A stretch of DNA of 64,000 bases from JBEEOW01 sp041191405 (GCA_041191405.1 JBEEOW010000002.1:191154-255153), one strand, 5' to 3'. Shown: positions 42,628-51,491, counted from the stretch's first letter. Notes: a model not told the origin generated them from the letters alone. Numbers and translations: made by a program.

Positions 42628-42650
42628 CCCCTCCTTTTTTCAAGGAGGGG
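42628..42650. repeat. REP-like palindrome CCCCTCCTT...AAGGAGGGG
   Basis: Nine-bp perfect arms (42628-42636 / 42642-42650), 5-nt T-rich loop, followed by TGGGGGTGGT. It stands out by its G/C content. It lies 26 nt upstream of the tsaE ATG. Similar G/C palindromes followed by GGGGGTGG are, to my knowledge, widespread intergenic repeats in Bacteroidota. Confidence 0.6.
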
Positions 42651-42676
42651 TGGGGGTGGTAAAATTTCCTTCACAA

Positions 42677-43105
42677 ATGCAACAATTCACTTGTAATCAT
42701 ATAGATAATCTACCTCAAACAGCACAAGAAATTTGTGATTATATTGGAGATAAAACAACTATTTGGCTTTTTAATGGACAAATGGGTGCTGGTAAAACCA
42801 CACTTATTGCCCAAATATGTAAACATTTGGGAGTTGTTGACAATGTACAAAGTCCAACATTTTCAATTGTGAATGAATATTTTTCTAAAACAAAAGGCAC
42901 TTTGTATCACTTTGATTTTTACAGAATTAAAAACGAACTGGAAGCGATAGAACTTGGTGCTGAGGAGTATTTTGAATCTGGTAATTTATGTTTTATTGAA
43001 TGGTCTGAGTTGATTCCACGTTTATTGCCAACAACTTTTGCAGAAATTAATATCATTGCAATCAACGAAAACGAAAGAGTAATTGAGGTAAAGTTGGTTG
43101 GGTAA
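42677..43105 (+). CDS. tsaE: tRNA threonylcarbamoyladenosine synthesis ATPase
   Basis: 142 aa from the ATG at 42677. A GTG at 42650 lies inside a palindrome and is rejected. The P-loop reads FNGQMGAGKTTL (about 33-44), then QSPTFSIVNEY (the Switch I-like Thr region), LYHFDFYRI and the Walker B-like LCFIEWSEL, the full TsaE signature. TsaE works with TsaB and TsaD to make the t6A modification of tRNAs that read ANN codons; the other genes are elsewhere. Cytoplasmic. 123 bp before ald. Confidence 0.95.
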   Translation: MQQFTCNHIDNLPQTAQEICDYIGDKTTIWLFNGQMGAGKTTLIAQICKHLGVVDNVQSPTFSIVNEYFSKTKGTLYHFDFYRIKNELEAIELGAEEYFESGNLCFIEWSELIPRLLPTTFAEINIIAINENERVIEVKLVG

Positions 43106-43228
43106 ATAATAATCAATAAAAATAAATTTTAAGCATTGTTTAAATTTAATAATTCACTTTATAATAATTATATTTACGAAATTCAATAATTTGATTTACA
43201 AGTTTAGAATAACCGAATATAAGCCATT

Positions 43229-44443
43229 ATGAAATCTGGATTTAAGGAACTTTTGAAAGGACATGCACTCTCTCCCCAAGAGGCGCCAGCTAAGGTAAAA
43301 AACAACAAGCAATGCTTGAGCATAGGTATACCCAGAGAAATCGAATCAACAGAGTACAGAGTATGCTTAACTCCTGAAGCTGTGGCACTTTTAGTAAATA
43401 ATGGTCATGAAATTTTTGTTGAAACTGGTGCAGGAAGTGGTTCAAAATACCTCGACAGAGAGTATTCAGAAGCAGGTGCAACTATTGTTTATTCGGCAAG
43501 AGAGGTTTTCCAAGCAAATATCATCATGAAAGTTGAACCTGCTACACTTGAAGAAATTTCTTACATGCGTACAGGCCAAACTATAATGTCTGCAATACAA
43601 GTTGCAAAACTCAATGTTGAATATTTGAATGCTCTTAATAAAAAGAAAATTACCGCAATTGCATTTGAATTAATTGAAGATAGAGTTGGTGGCAAACCTG
43701 TTGTAAAAGCTATGAGTGAAATTAGCGGAAGCACAGTAATGCTTATTGCAGGTGAATACCTGAACTCTGTAAACAATGGAATGGGGGTAATTTTAGGTGG
43801 AATTACAGGTGTACCTCCAACCCAAGTTGTAATTTTAGGTGCAGGCACAGTGGCTGAATATGCTGCAAGAACTGCTATTGGTTTAGGAGCTGAAGTAAAA
43901 GTATTTGATAATCAAATTTTTAAATTAAAAAGATTAAAAGAACATGTAAATCATTCTATTTACACTTCAGTAATTGATACAAATACCTTATCGTGTGCGT
44001 TAAAAAATGCAGACGTTGCTATCGGAGCCCTTAGGGATGAAGATGGAACAGGTTCAATGGTGGTTAGTGAAGAAATGGTTGCAGCAATGAAACCTGGTTC
44101 GGTAATTATTGATGTAACAATAGACCAAGGAGGTAATTTTGAGACATCAGAATTTACAACCCACAAAAATCCAACTTTCACCAAATATGGTGTAATTCAT
44201 TATTGTGTACCTAATTTAGCTGCTCGAGTAGCACGCACAGCAACAATGGCATTTAGTAATATTTTTACACCAATGTTATTGCAATTAGCTAAAAATGGAG
44301 GAGTTGAAGAAATGATTTACAATAAAACATGGTTTATGAAAAGCGTTTATTCATACAAAGGTTCATTAACCTATTTACTTCTTGCTCGCAAGTTTAATAT
44401 GGGGTACAAAGATATAAGCTTGTTATTTCCGTCTAAATATTAG
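43229..44443 (+). CDS. ald: Alanine dehydrogenase family protein
   Basis: 404 aa. NAD-dependent Ala/pyruvate interconversion by family. N-terminal half: IGIPREIESTEYRVCLTPEAV (start of the AlaDh/PNT domain) and MKVEPATLEEI. NAD-binding domain: VVILGAGTVAEYAARTAIGLGAEVKVFDN (GxGxxx dinucleotide fold), DVTIDQGGNFETS (catalytic Asp region, about 289-301), and NLAARVARTATMAF. In the well-studied enzyme a catalytic His (H96 in the Mycobacterium numbering) sits in a TYLHLA segment. Here the aligned stretch is TIMSAIQVAKLN, with no His. The roughly 25-residue N-terminal extension is also unusual. Other Bacteroidota proteins of this group look similar, so activity or substrate may differ. It follows tsaE, and heptad element E begins 6 nt after its stop. 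Confidence 0.85.
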   Translation: MKSGFKELLKGHALSPQEAPAKVKNNKQCLSIGIPREIESTEYRVCLTPEAVALLVNNGHEIFVETGAGSGSKYLDREYSEAGATIVYSAREVFQANIIMKVEPATLEEISYMRTGQTIMSAIQVAKLNVEYLNALNKKKITAIAFELIEDRVGGKPVVKAMSEISGSTVMLIAGEYLNSVNNGMGVILGGITGVPPTQVVILGAGTVAEYAARTAIGLGAEVKVFDNQIFKLKRLKEHVNHSIYTSVIDTNTLSCALKNADVAIGALRDEDGTGSMVVSEEMVAAMKPGSVIIDVTIDQGGNFETSEFTTHKNPTFTKYGVIHYCVPNLAARVARTATMAFSNIFTPMLLQLAKNGGVEEMIYNKTWFMKSVYSYKGSLTYLLLARKFNMGYKDISLLFPSKY

Positions 44444-44448
44444 TTTAA

Positions 44449-44536
44449 GATATTAGATGTTAGATTTCAGATTTTAGATTTGAAAATTTAAATCAAAACA
44501 CTTGAGTCTAAAATCTAATATCTTTAATCTAAAATC
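44449..44536. repeat. Bipartite heptad element E (5 + 5 units)
   Basis: Left arm 44449-44483: five units of type GATTTTA / GATATTA. Spacer 18 nt. Right arm 44502-44536: five units of type TAAAATC / TAATATC. By hand count about 27 of 35 positions pair. It lies between ald and ribE. Confidence 0.8.
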
Positions 44537-44563
44537 TCATTATAAATTATTAATTAACTAAAA

Positions 44564-45160
44564 GTGTTTACAGGAATTATAGAACTATTAGGTGAAATCA
44601 AAGCAATTTCAGCCTCAGAAAGCAATATTACTTTTACAGTTGAAGCCGCATTTACGAGCGAATTAAAAGTTGACCAAAGTGTAGCACATAATGGAGTTTG
44701 TTTAACTGTAACAAGTATCAAAGACAATACCTACACAGTTACAGCCATTCAAGAAACCTTAAACAAAACCAATTTAGGTTCACTTGCTGTTGGTAATAAA
44801 GTAAACCTTGAAAGATGTATGCAAATGAATGGTCGTTTAGATGGACATATAGTTCAAGGCCATGTTGACCAAACAGGAATTTGCAAATCAGTTGAAAACC
44901 AAAATGGTAGCTGGTTATATACTTTTGAATACGACCAAGCTTCAACAGGAAATATCACCATAGAAAAAGGTTCTATTTGTGTAAATGGTGTAAGTTTGAC
45001 GGTTGTAAATAGTGGATTGAATTATTTTTCAGTAGCAATTATCCCATTTACTTTTGAACATACCACTTTTCAATACCTAAAAGCTGGTGATAAAATTAAT
45101 CTTGAATTTGATGTTTTAGGGAAATATGTAGCTAAGTACTTGGCAGTGTTGGGGAAGTAG
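44564..45160 (+). CDS. ribE: Riboflavin synthase, alpha subunit
   Basis: 198 aa, GTG start (MFTGIIE is the invariant N-terminus of the family). Converts two 6,7-dimethyl-8-ribityllumazine to riboflavin. Two lumazine-binding repeats are present: residues about 1-95 (NGVCLTVTSI) and 96-190 (DGHIVQGHVDQTG, NGVSLTVVNSG). The catalytic Ser and Cys positions in the N-terminal repeat (VAHNGVCLTV) and the N-terminal FTGI are retained. No FMN riboswitch is visible in the 120-bp upstream gap, which is filled by heptad element E. Cytoplasmic trimer. Confidence 0.95.
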   Translation: MFTGIIELLGEIKAISASESNITFTVEAAFTSELKVDQSVAHNGVCLTVTSIKDNTYTVTAIQETLNKTNLGSLAVGNKVNLERCMQMNGRLDGHIVQGHVDQTGICKSVENQNGSWLYTFEYDQASTGNITIEKGSICVNGVSLTVVNSGLNYFSVAIIPFTFEHTTFQYLKAGDKINLEFDVLGKYVAKYLAVLGK

Positions 45161-45173
45161 GGAAATATTAACT

Positions 45174-45743
45174 ATGAAATATTATCTAATTATACTTTTT
45201 TCAATAATTACATTTACTAGTTTTTCTCAAAATACTGAGAAGCTTTTATTAAATGATTTATTGAATAAGGATATAAAAAGTATTGGTCTTGATGGACCTG
45301 ATAAAATTATTTTTCTAAACAAGTCAAATGGTTACGATGATAAATTGGTAATCAATGATTTTAAAAACTTGTTAAAAATAAGTGAATATAAACTGGATAA
45401 TTTTAAATTTTCTCAATCAAAAAATGATAATCATGAAATTAAAAAGTGGATTTCAATAGACAAAACTGAATCATTTAAAACAATTTATCAAATTAAATCG
45501 ACTTTTAAAATAGTTTGTAAAAATGAAAACATAGATGAATGTCTAATATTTTACACATTTATCATTAAAACAAATGATAAAATTATTGAATACCAAACAA
45601 TAGAAAATGGTGGAATCCAATTTTATAAAATAGATAATAAAAATATTAGTACAATGCATGTTAGCATTCGCTTAGCTCAGACTTGTTCAAAAATAAATAT
45701 GAAAGCTGAAATTGAATCTATTGTTGATAGATTAAAACTTTAA
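45174..45743 (+). CDS. Secreted protein of unknown function
   Basis: 189 aa with a clear signal peptide (cleavage after SFSQ, about residue 19). No family recognised. The mature part is Lys/Asn-rich and reads as a mixed alpha/beta domain (YLLILFS then KIIFLNKSNGYDDKLVINDF, FKIVCKNENIDECLIFYTFIIKTND), with a Cys pair around the motif KNENIDEC and another Cys near the C-terminus (QTCSK). Only 13 nt separates it from ribE, so it may be co-transcribed, but a functional link to riboflavin is not indicated. Composition is more A/T-rich than ribE, as in other accessory genes here. The convergent dapD gene is on the far side of a shared terminator. Confidence 0.6.
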   Translation: MKYYLIILFSIITFTSFSQNTEKLLLNDLLNKDIKSIGLDGPDKIIFLNKSNGYDDKLVINDFKNLLKISEYKLDNFKFSQSKNDNHEIKKWISIDKTESFKTIYQIKSTFKIVCKNENIDECLIFYTFIIKTNDKIIEYQTIENGGIQFYKIDNKNISTMHVSIRLAQTCSKINMKAEIESIVDRLKL

Positions 45744-45758
45744 GATTTTTTTAATAAA

Positions 45759-45792
45759 AAAAATCCTGCAACAACTAAGTTACAGGATTTTT
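45759..45792. terminator. Bidirectional terminator before dapD
   Basis: 10-bp stem (45759-45768 / 45783-45792), extended inward with one mismatch, T run following; between convergent genes. Confidence 0.75.
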
Positions 45793-45816
45793 CAAAATAT
45801 AAATTACCAATTTTAA

Positions 45817-46977
45817 TTAAGCATGCAGAGTAGCATTTAACTCAATCGTTTTTGGATTTGGTTTACAAATTACTTGTCCAGAAATACTATCACGTAAGAA
45901 TAATAATTTATCTTTTCCGTTCAGTTCCATTCCTTTAACTATGTTTTTACCTTCTTCAACTACGTTGTTATTGATATCAACAGGCTGATTCTCTCCATTG
46001 TATAAGTGTACTTTTCCTGAAGCTGTAACATACAAACCAGCCTCAATTGTACATCCAAAACCTAATGAAATACCAGTTCCAGAGTTTGCACCCATTAAGC
46101 ATTTTTCACCAAGTGAAATTACATTTTTATTTCCACCAGAAAGTGTACCCATTATTGAAGCACCACCACCGATATCGGTATTGTTGCCAACAACTACTCC
46201 ACCAGAAACTCTACCTTCAACCATTGCATTACCAAGTGTACCTGCATTGAAGTTTACATAACCTGCTGGCATTACTGTTGTACCCGGACTTAAATGTGCA
46301 CCTAAACGTACTTGCGATGCCGATGCAACTCTAACACCTTCAGCAATGTGATAATTAACCATGTATGGGAATTTATCAACATGTGAAACAACCAATTCTT
46401 GTCCAGCAAATAAGTATCTTAATTTTTCAGCAGATAGGTGTTCAACCAAAATCGGACCTTGGTTAGACCAAGCAATATTATTTAATTTACCAAAAACACC
46501 ATCTAATTTAATTTGATGAGGTTTTACATATAATTGAGATAATGTTTGTAATTTAAAATAACCTTCTTCTGCAGTTTCTACAGCTGCATCGTTATCAAAC
46601 AAGAAATAAGCAACAACATCTAATTGATAATAAGCATGATTTACTGCTGGTGCATCTAATAAGTTTTTTACAACTACAATATTTGGGTGCTTTTCAATTT
46701 CACCATGAAAAGCTTTAAAATTATCAAAAACTTGTTGTAAAGCAGCTTTATCAACTGTAACAAAGCCATTTTTATTGCTTGCGTAGTTGGTTGCTTCTAA
46801 TAACAAAGCTGCAGTTCCAAAAGCAGTATTATAGTTTATATGAGGGAAATATACATCTAGCGTTTTATCGTCCTTTTTTCTTCTAACACCTAAAGCAAAA
46901 GCCAATGGTTTTTGATAAGCTTCTTTACTTTCAATGTTGGCAACATATTCTTTAAATAATTCTATTGTAGCAGGCAT
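45817..46977 (-). CDS. dapD: Tetrahydrodipicolinate N-succinyltransferase, long form
   Basis: 386 aa. C-terminal left-handed beta helix of hexapeptide repeats with the family motif MPAGYVNFNAGTLGNAMVEGRVSGGVVVGNNTDIGGGASIMGTLSGG (about 235-280; Arg and Asn/Gly positions bind substrate and CoA), preceded by a large N-terminal domain (about 1-200). The enzyme succinylates tetrahydrodipicolinate in lysine and diaminopimelate synthesis using succinyl-CoA. The long N-terminus resembles the actinobacterial-type DapD rather than the 274-residue enterobacterial form. dapB is present at 54103, so two steps of the same pathway lie in the window. No promoter box of the standard type was found upstream. 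Cytoplasmic. Confidence 0.9.
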   Translation of the reverse strand: MPATIELFKEYVANIESKEAYQKPLAFALGVRRKKDDKTLDVYFPHINYNTAFGTAALLLEATNYASNKNGFVTVDKAALQQVFDNFKAFHGEIEKHPNIVVVKNLLDAPAVNHAYYQLDVVAYFLFDNDAAVETAEEGYFKLQTLSQLYVKPHQIKLDGVFGKLNNIAWSNQGPILVEHLSAEKLRYLFAGQELVVSHVDKFPYMVNYHIAEGVRVASASQVRLGAHLSPGTTVMPAGYVNFNAGTLGNAMVEGRVSGGVVVGNNTDIGGGASIMGTLSGGNKNVISLGEKCLMGANSGTGISLGFGCTIEAGLYVTASGKVHLYNGENQPVDINNNVVEEGKNIVKGMELNGKDKLLFLRDSISGQVICKPNPKTIELNATLHA

Positions 46978-47119
46978 ATAAATTTTTAGTCTAAATTCAG
47001 AAAGTAAAAGTAATAGTAAAGATGCAAAAAATAAAGAATTGCCATGATTGATTTCAAAGTTTAAGAATCAATAATAAATTCTTTTCTATTACTTAAAGGA
47101 ATTTTACATTTAAAATCTA

Positions 47120-47127
47120 TACTTTTG
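47120..47127 (+). promoter_or_regulatory. -7 box of the rhomboid gene
   Basis: TACTTTTG (TAnnTTTG), ending 12 nt before the ATG at 47140. The box contains the TTG at 47125, which argues against a start there. Confidence 0.55.
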
Positions 47128-47139
47128 AACAAAAAAAAT

Positions 47140-47766
47140 ATGTCAATTACACTAATCATTATTATAATAACAGTAGCAGCAAGTTATTATGCATGGGAAA
47201 AACCTGATATTATGTACAAATGGATTATGAATCCTTATACAGTTCAGCGAAAAAACCAATATGAACGCTTCATAACCTCTGGATTTATACACCAAGATTG
47301 GGGACATCTATTTTTTAATATGTTTGCTTTGTACATTTTTGGAAGTAATATTGAACGTGTATTTTCATATTTATTTAATGAATCAGGAATATACATTTAT
47401 CTGATTTTATACATTACAGCAATCATTGTTTCAGATATTCCAACTTATTTGAAATACAAAAACAATGTAAATTATAATTCTTTAGGTGCATCAGGTGGAG
47501 TAAGTGCTGTAATTTTTGCATCTATAATTTATTTCCCAACAAATGATATTTGTATATATTATGTTTTATGTATGCCAGGATTTATAATGGGTATAGTTTA
47601 CTTAATTTATACAACTTATCAATCAAAAAGAGGAGCAGATAATATTAATCATGATGCCCATTTGTATGGAGCGTTATACGGTGTTGCTTTTGCAATTATT
47701 TCAAATCCTGGAGTAATTATAACCTTTAGAGACGAAATCAATAATTATATTCATAACTTAATTTAA
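47140..47766 (+). CDS. Rhomboid-family intramembrane serine protease
   Basis: 208 aa from the ATG at 47140, six membrane segments. The catalytic dyad is complete: S118 in LGASGGVSA (the GxSG motif) and H174 in HDAHLYGALYG. HLFFNMFALYIFG (residues 56-68) is the conserved first-helix segment with the oxyanion Asn. The protease cleaves membrane proteins within or next to the bilayer; targets are unknown. It is single and ends with a strong bidirectional terminator shared with the convergent sensor gene. Confidence 0.92.
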   Translation: MSITLIIIIITVAASYYAWEKPDIMYKWIMNPYTVQRKNQYERFITSGFIHQDWGHLFFNMFALYIFGSNIERVFSYLFNESGIYIYLILYITAIIVSDIPTYLKYKNNVNYNSLGASGGVSAVIFASIIYFPTNDICIYYVLCMPGFIMGIVYLIYTTYQSKRGADNINHDAHLYGALYGVAFAIISNPGVIITFRDEINNYIHNLI

Positions 47767-47769
47767 AAC

Positions 47770-47808
47770 AAAAAAGGCTTCAAATTTTAGAAATTTGAAG
47801 CCTTTTTT
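47770..47808. terminator. Bidirectional terminator
   Basis: Perfect 18-bp stem (47770-47787 / 47791-47808), 3-nt loop, with A and T runs on both flanks; only 5 nt from the stop codon of the sensor gene on the other strand. Confidence 0.9.
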
Positions 47809-47812
47809 GTTT

Positions 47813-49705
47813 TTATTCTGTGGGTTGTATTTTGTCTTCGAGTTCTCGTACCTTGAATGACAACCTATCAATTTTCTCTAGATATTCTCGTTCTTTACGT
47901 TCCATATCTTCTTGAATAGCAGCCATTTCTTCAAGATTCTGACGCATTTCTTCTTCTTGCATTTGCATATTTTCAGCTTGCTGACGAGTAGTGTCTAGCA
48001 GTTTCTTGGTATTCTCATTTGTTCTTAAGCTTGCAAGTACAGAAGCGATACTCTCCCCTATTTTTTCTAAGAATTCAATTTGATATTGCTCAAATGGATA
48101 GAAGCTTGCTATTTCAATTACACCAACTACTAAATCATTTGATTTTATTGGTACAATTAACAATGAAGTTGGATTTGCATCGCCCACACCTGAAGTAATT
48201 TCAGCATATTCGTTTGGAATATCTGTCATATAAATAGTATCAGCTTCAATATAACACTGACCAACTAAACACTCTCCTATTTCAATATGACGTTCTTTGA
48301 ATTTGCGTTTATCATAAGCGTACACTGCTTCAAGCGACAATACTTGCTGATTATCAATAGTATTTTCAATAAAGAAATAACCTTGATTTGCATTCATGTA
48401 TTTACAAACAAATAACATGATAGCATTTCCTAATTTACGAAGTTCAGTATGTTCACGAAGTAAAACTGCAAATTTAGAATATCCTTCGTTAGCCCAGTTA
48501 CGTTGTTCATCTTGAATTTTAAGTGCATTCAAGTCGTCACGCATACCAATAATTACCTTACCTAATTGGTCTTTATTTCCTGCCAATTCAAATTCAGTTT
48601 TATAGTTTCCTTTACCAATCTCTGATAAAAATGACATTACATTATTTAAACGAGCATTTAATTTATTTAATGAATTTACAACAGTTAACATTAAAACATC
48701 ACTTGTATCAACTTTAATCTGATCTTGAGTAATACCCTCAGCAATAGATGTTAATTGTGTTTGTACTAACGAAATTGGCTTTTCAATTTTGACAGCTAAC
48801 CTAAATACATAAACAGCACAAATAGAAATTAATACACTTAATACAATAAACATTTCCCAATAATCAACCACTTTTTCATGGGTCATTTCCACCTTTAAAG
48901 CATCAATTAATTTTTCATTTGCTTTTTGCATTCTGAAATAAGTTTCGCTGGTTTTGCCAGCTAAACCTGTATGTGGAGTTAAACCTAATTCTTCATAAAT
49001 TTGAACTATTTGATAAAAAGTTTCGCCATAATTTACAACCTGATCACTTAACCAACCTGTTTTGGTATCACCATTGAGATTGTAACCAACATTATCGTGT
49101 TGAAAAATTTTTATTGCTTCCTTAAATTTATCAACAAATTCCATATCTTTTCTTAAAAAAAAGTCTTTTTCATGTTTTCTTAAAGTTAAAAGTTGAACTT
49201 TATTGATTGGTTCTGACGAATTTTCAATTGCATGGATAAGTTCTCTAAGCTTTCCCTCTAAACCAGAGTTTTTATACCCTTTAGTATAATTTTTTTCAAC
49301 AACATCTGAAAACGCCTGAACATAAGTGTTTATATCTTTTCTTTGATTTTTTAATATTTGTTTTTCAACTGTAGAATTTAAAAAAGATGTATTTTCTAAA
49401 TCATTGATTATTTCTAAAGCATTTTTTGATAATAATTTAATGCTATCTAAGTCTGTTGATACTTTATTTTCTAAAAATTCCAACTCCGACTTACCGTGCT
49501 GCTCAAAACGGTTTTCAAAATATTTGATTTTATAGATACAAGATTGGAGTTCACGAGTTTTTTCCAAGTCATCATTAATGGCAGCTTGTTTTCCACTAAT
49601 CCAAATTCCCCATAGAATTATTACAATCATCAGAAAAAAAACTACTGAAAATGACAATAACAAACTTGATTTAACTGAACCTGACTTAAATACTTTTTTT
49701 AACAT
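47813..49705 (-). CDS. Membrane sensor: HAMP + GAF + coiled coil, no output domain
   Basis: 630 aa. Two membrane segments (about 12-33 and 282-303) bracket a 250-residue helical periplasmic sensor region (LRKHEKDFFLRKD resembles helical-bundle ligand modules). A HAMP-like linker follows (about 303-360), then a second HAMP-like segment near 380, a GAF domain (about 405-560, with GYFFIENT and SLLIVPIKSNDLVVGVIEIAS) and a C-terminal coiled coil of about 65 residues rich in Glu, Gln and Met. No His-kinase, cyclase, phosphatase or methyl-accepting domain is present. It may signal through a partner bound to the coil; similar proteins with PAS or GAF domains occur in Bacteroidota. Own transcript, ending at a strong terminator. 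Confidence 0.75.
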   Translation of the reverse strand: MLKKVFKSGSVKSSLLLSFSVVFFLMIVIILWGIWISGKQAAINDDLEKTRELQSCIYKIKYFENRFEQHGKSELEFLENKVSTDLDSIKLLSKNALEIINDLENTSFLNSTVEKQILKNQRKDINTYVQAFSDVVEKNYTKGYKNSGLEGKLRELIHAIENSSEPINKVQLLTLRKHEKDFFLRKDMEFVDKFKEAIKIFQHDNVGYNLNGDTKTGWLSDQVVNYGETFYQIVQIYEELGLTPHTGLAGKTSETYFRMQKANEKLIDALKVEMTHEKVVDYWEMFIVLSVLISICAVYVFRLAVKIEKPISLVQTQLTSIAEGITQDQIKVDTSDVLMLTVVNSLNKLNARLNNVMSFLSEIGKGNYKTEFELAGNKDQLGKVIIGMRDDLNALKIQDEQRNWANEGYSKFAVLLREHTELRKLGNAIMLFVCKYMNANQGYFFIENTIDNQQVLSLEAVYAYDKRKFKERHIEIGECLVGQCYIEADTIYMTDIPNEYAEITSGVGDANPTSLLIVPIKSNDLVVGVIEIASFYPFEQYQIEFLEKIGESIASVLASLRTNENTKKLLDTTRQQAENMQMQEEEMRQNLEEMAAIQEDMERKEREYLEKIDRLSFKVRELEDKIQPTE

Positions 49706-49756
49706 ATTATCAAAATTAACAATAGTTTTTTACTGTTTTTAAAGAATAAGGTTACA

Positions 49757-49790
49757 AAAAAACCACATAAATATGTTTATGTGGTTTTTT
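49757..49790 (-). terminator. Terminator of the peptide-binding lipoprotein gene
   Basis: 15-bp perfect stem (49757-49771 / 49776-49790), 4-nt loop, with A/T runs on both flanks, downstream of the minus-strand gene at 49821. Confidence 0.85.
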
Positions 49791-49820
49791 TGTAAATGAA
49801 AAGCTAAATAAAATTCTATT

Positions 49821-51491
49821 TTACTCCTTAACTACCTTTTCTTCCTTATAATCAACTCGTTCAAGTTTAAGCATATTCATAGGGTTTACATCTATGCCTT
49901 TGATTCTGTTTTGGGTAAGGTTCACTAACTCATCATAATAAAGAACTATCACAGGGCATTCGTCCATTACTATTTGATCCATTTTTCTATACAAAGCATA
50001 ACGAGTGTCTGTATGTGACTCTTTTTGGGCTAATTCATACAATCTATCAAATTCTTTGTTTACAAAATGCGTTTTATTTGGTCCTCCAGGAGAGAAGTTT
50101 TTGCTGTAAAATAAACTTAAATAATTTTCCGCATCAGGATAATCTCCAATCCATGAACCTCTAAACAATGAAACCCTTCCGTTATCAACCAATTCCCTAA
50201 AAGTTGAAGCTTGGTTTACTTGAATATTTACTTTAATTCCAATTTTAGACCATTGTTTTTGTAGATATTCTGACATTTCTTTATAATCACTTGTAGTGTA
50301 AAGGTCAAACTCAGGCAAACCATGTCCACCAGGATAACCAGCCTCTTTTAGTAAACTTAATGCTTTTTCAATATCATAATTATATCCTTTTACATCTTTA
50401 TTAAATGAAGGCATAGGATATGGAATCATACCTTGCAAACCAGGAATCCCCAAGTTATTTCGTAAATAAGCGACCAACTCACCTCTATCAATTGCATGCG
50501 ACATTGCTTTACGCACTTCTTTCTTTAAAAACGGGTGATTTTTATCTTTTAATTTCTCTGGGTCAATTTGAAAACCAAGATATTCAGTATTTAAGTACAA
50601 TAATTTTTGTACTTTAAATTTACTTGAAAACTCTTTTTTTACATTTCCTTGATTATCTAAAATTTGCTCTTTTGATGTTTCATCAATACCAGATATAAAA
50701 TCTAATTTTCCTTTTAAGAATGTTAAAAAAGCAATATTTTTATCGGTCATAAATGAAACTTGAATTGCATCAAGGTAAGGTAATTGCACTCCTTTTTCAT
50801 CTTTTCTCCAATATTTTTCATTTTTCAAGAATATCAACGTTGAACCTTCTTCCCAAAGTTTCAACTTAAATGGACCTGTTCCAACAGGGTGAATTCTGAA
50901 ATCTTTGTCATATTTTTGAATACCTTCGTGAGGAATTACATAACAATATGGCATAGTTAACATGTGAATAAATGGAGGAAAAGCTTCACGAAGATATATT
51001 CTAAAAGTAAAATCATTCACAGCCATAAAACATGTATCCGACACCGAACCATCTTTTTCTTTCAAAACTTTATCATTAAAAACCCAAGCACCAGTACTTG
51101 CAGTACCATGGTCCATGATTCTTTTAAATGAATAAACAAAATCTCTAGCTTTTACTTCACGCCCTATTCCATCAGGAAAAATTTCAGAATCATGAAAATG
51201 AACTCCACGTTTTAGTTTAAATGTATAAATTTTCCCATCACCAGAGATTGTCCATGATTCGGCAATTGACGAAACTACTTCTAATTTTTCATTATGTTCA
51301 ACCAAACCATTAAACAATTGATTAACAGCCCAAATATTTGCTTGATTTCGAGCAAATGCAGGGTCTAAAGAACTTATCCCTTCTGCTTGGTTATATCTAA
51401 ATATTTTTTTTTGCGCTGTCTCTTCACTTTTTTCGCATGACAATATCCCTAATATTGAGACAACTAAAAGTATCCATTTTATAAGCTTCAT
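49821..51491 (-). CDS. Peptide/oligopeptide ABC substrate-binding lipoprotein
   Basis: 556 aa from the ATG at 51491. A lipoprotein signal ends with LGILSC (C19), so it is lipid-anchored. An upstream start would add 14 residues and shift the signal away from the N-terminus. Family SBP_bac_5: SIAESWTISGDGKIYTFKLKRGVHFHDS, DFVYSFKRIMDH, NPMNMLKLERV, and the C-terminal TDTRYALYRKMDQIVMDECPVIVLYY are typical of OppA/DppA-like proteins. It should deliver peptides to an ABC permease, or act as a regulatory or heme/peptide-binding protein; no permease genes are nearby, so the partner is unknown. The gene is divergent from parA, with 124 bp between start codons. Confidence 0.88.
   Translation of the reverse strand: MKLIKWILLVVSILGILSCEKSEETAQKKIFRYNQAEGISSLDPAFARNQANIWAVNQLFNGLVEHNEKLEVVSSIAESWTISGDGKIYTFKLKRGVHFHDSEIFPDGIGREVKARDFVYSFKRIMDHGTASTGAWVFNDKVLKEKDGSVSDTCFMAVNDFTFRIYLREAFPPFIHMLTMPYCYVIPHEGIQKYDKDFRIHPVGTGPFKLKLWEEGSTLIFLKNEKYWRKDEKGVQLPYLDAIQVSFMTDKNIAFLTFLKGKLDFISGIDETSKEQILDNQGNVKKEFSSKFKVQKLLYLNTEYLGFQIDPEKLKDKNHPFLKKEVRKAMSHAIDRGELVAYLRNNLGIPGLQGMIPYPMPSFNKDVKGYNYDIEKALSLLKEAGYPGGHGLPEFDLYTTSDYKEMSEYLQKQWSKIGIKVNIQVNQASTFRELVDNGRVSLFRGSWIGDYPDAENYLSLFYSKNFSPGGPNKTHFVNKEFDRLYELAQKESHTDTRYALYRKMDQIVMDECPVIVLYYDELVNLTQNRIKGIDVNPMNMLKLERVDYKEEKVVKE

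Noticed and set aside
44444..44563. FMN riboswitch before ribE
   Set aside because: The gap is filled by the heptad element; none of the conserved FMN aptamer segments are visible.
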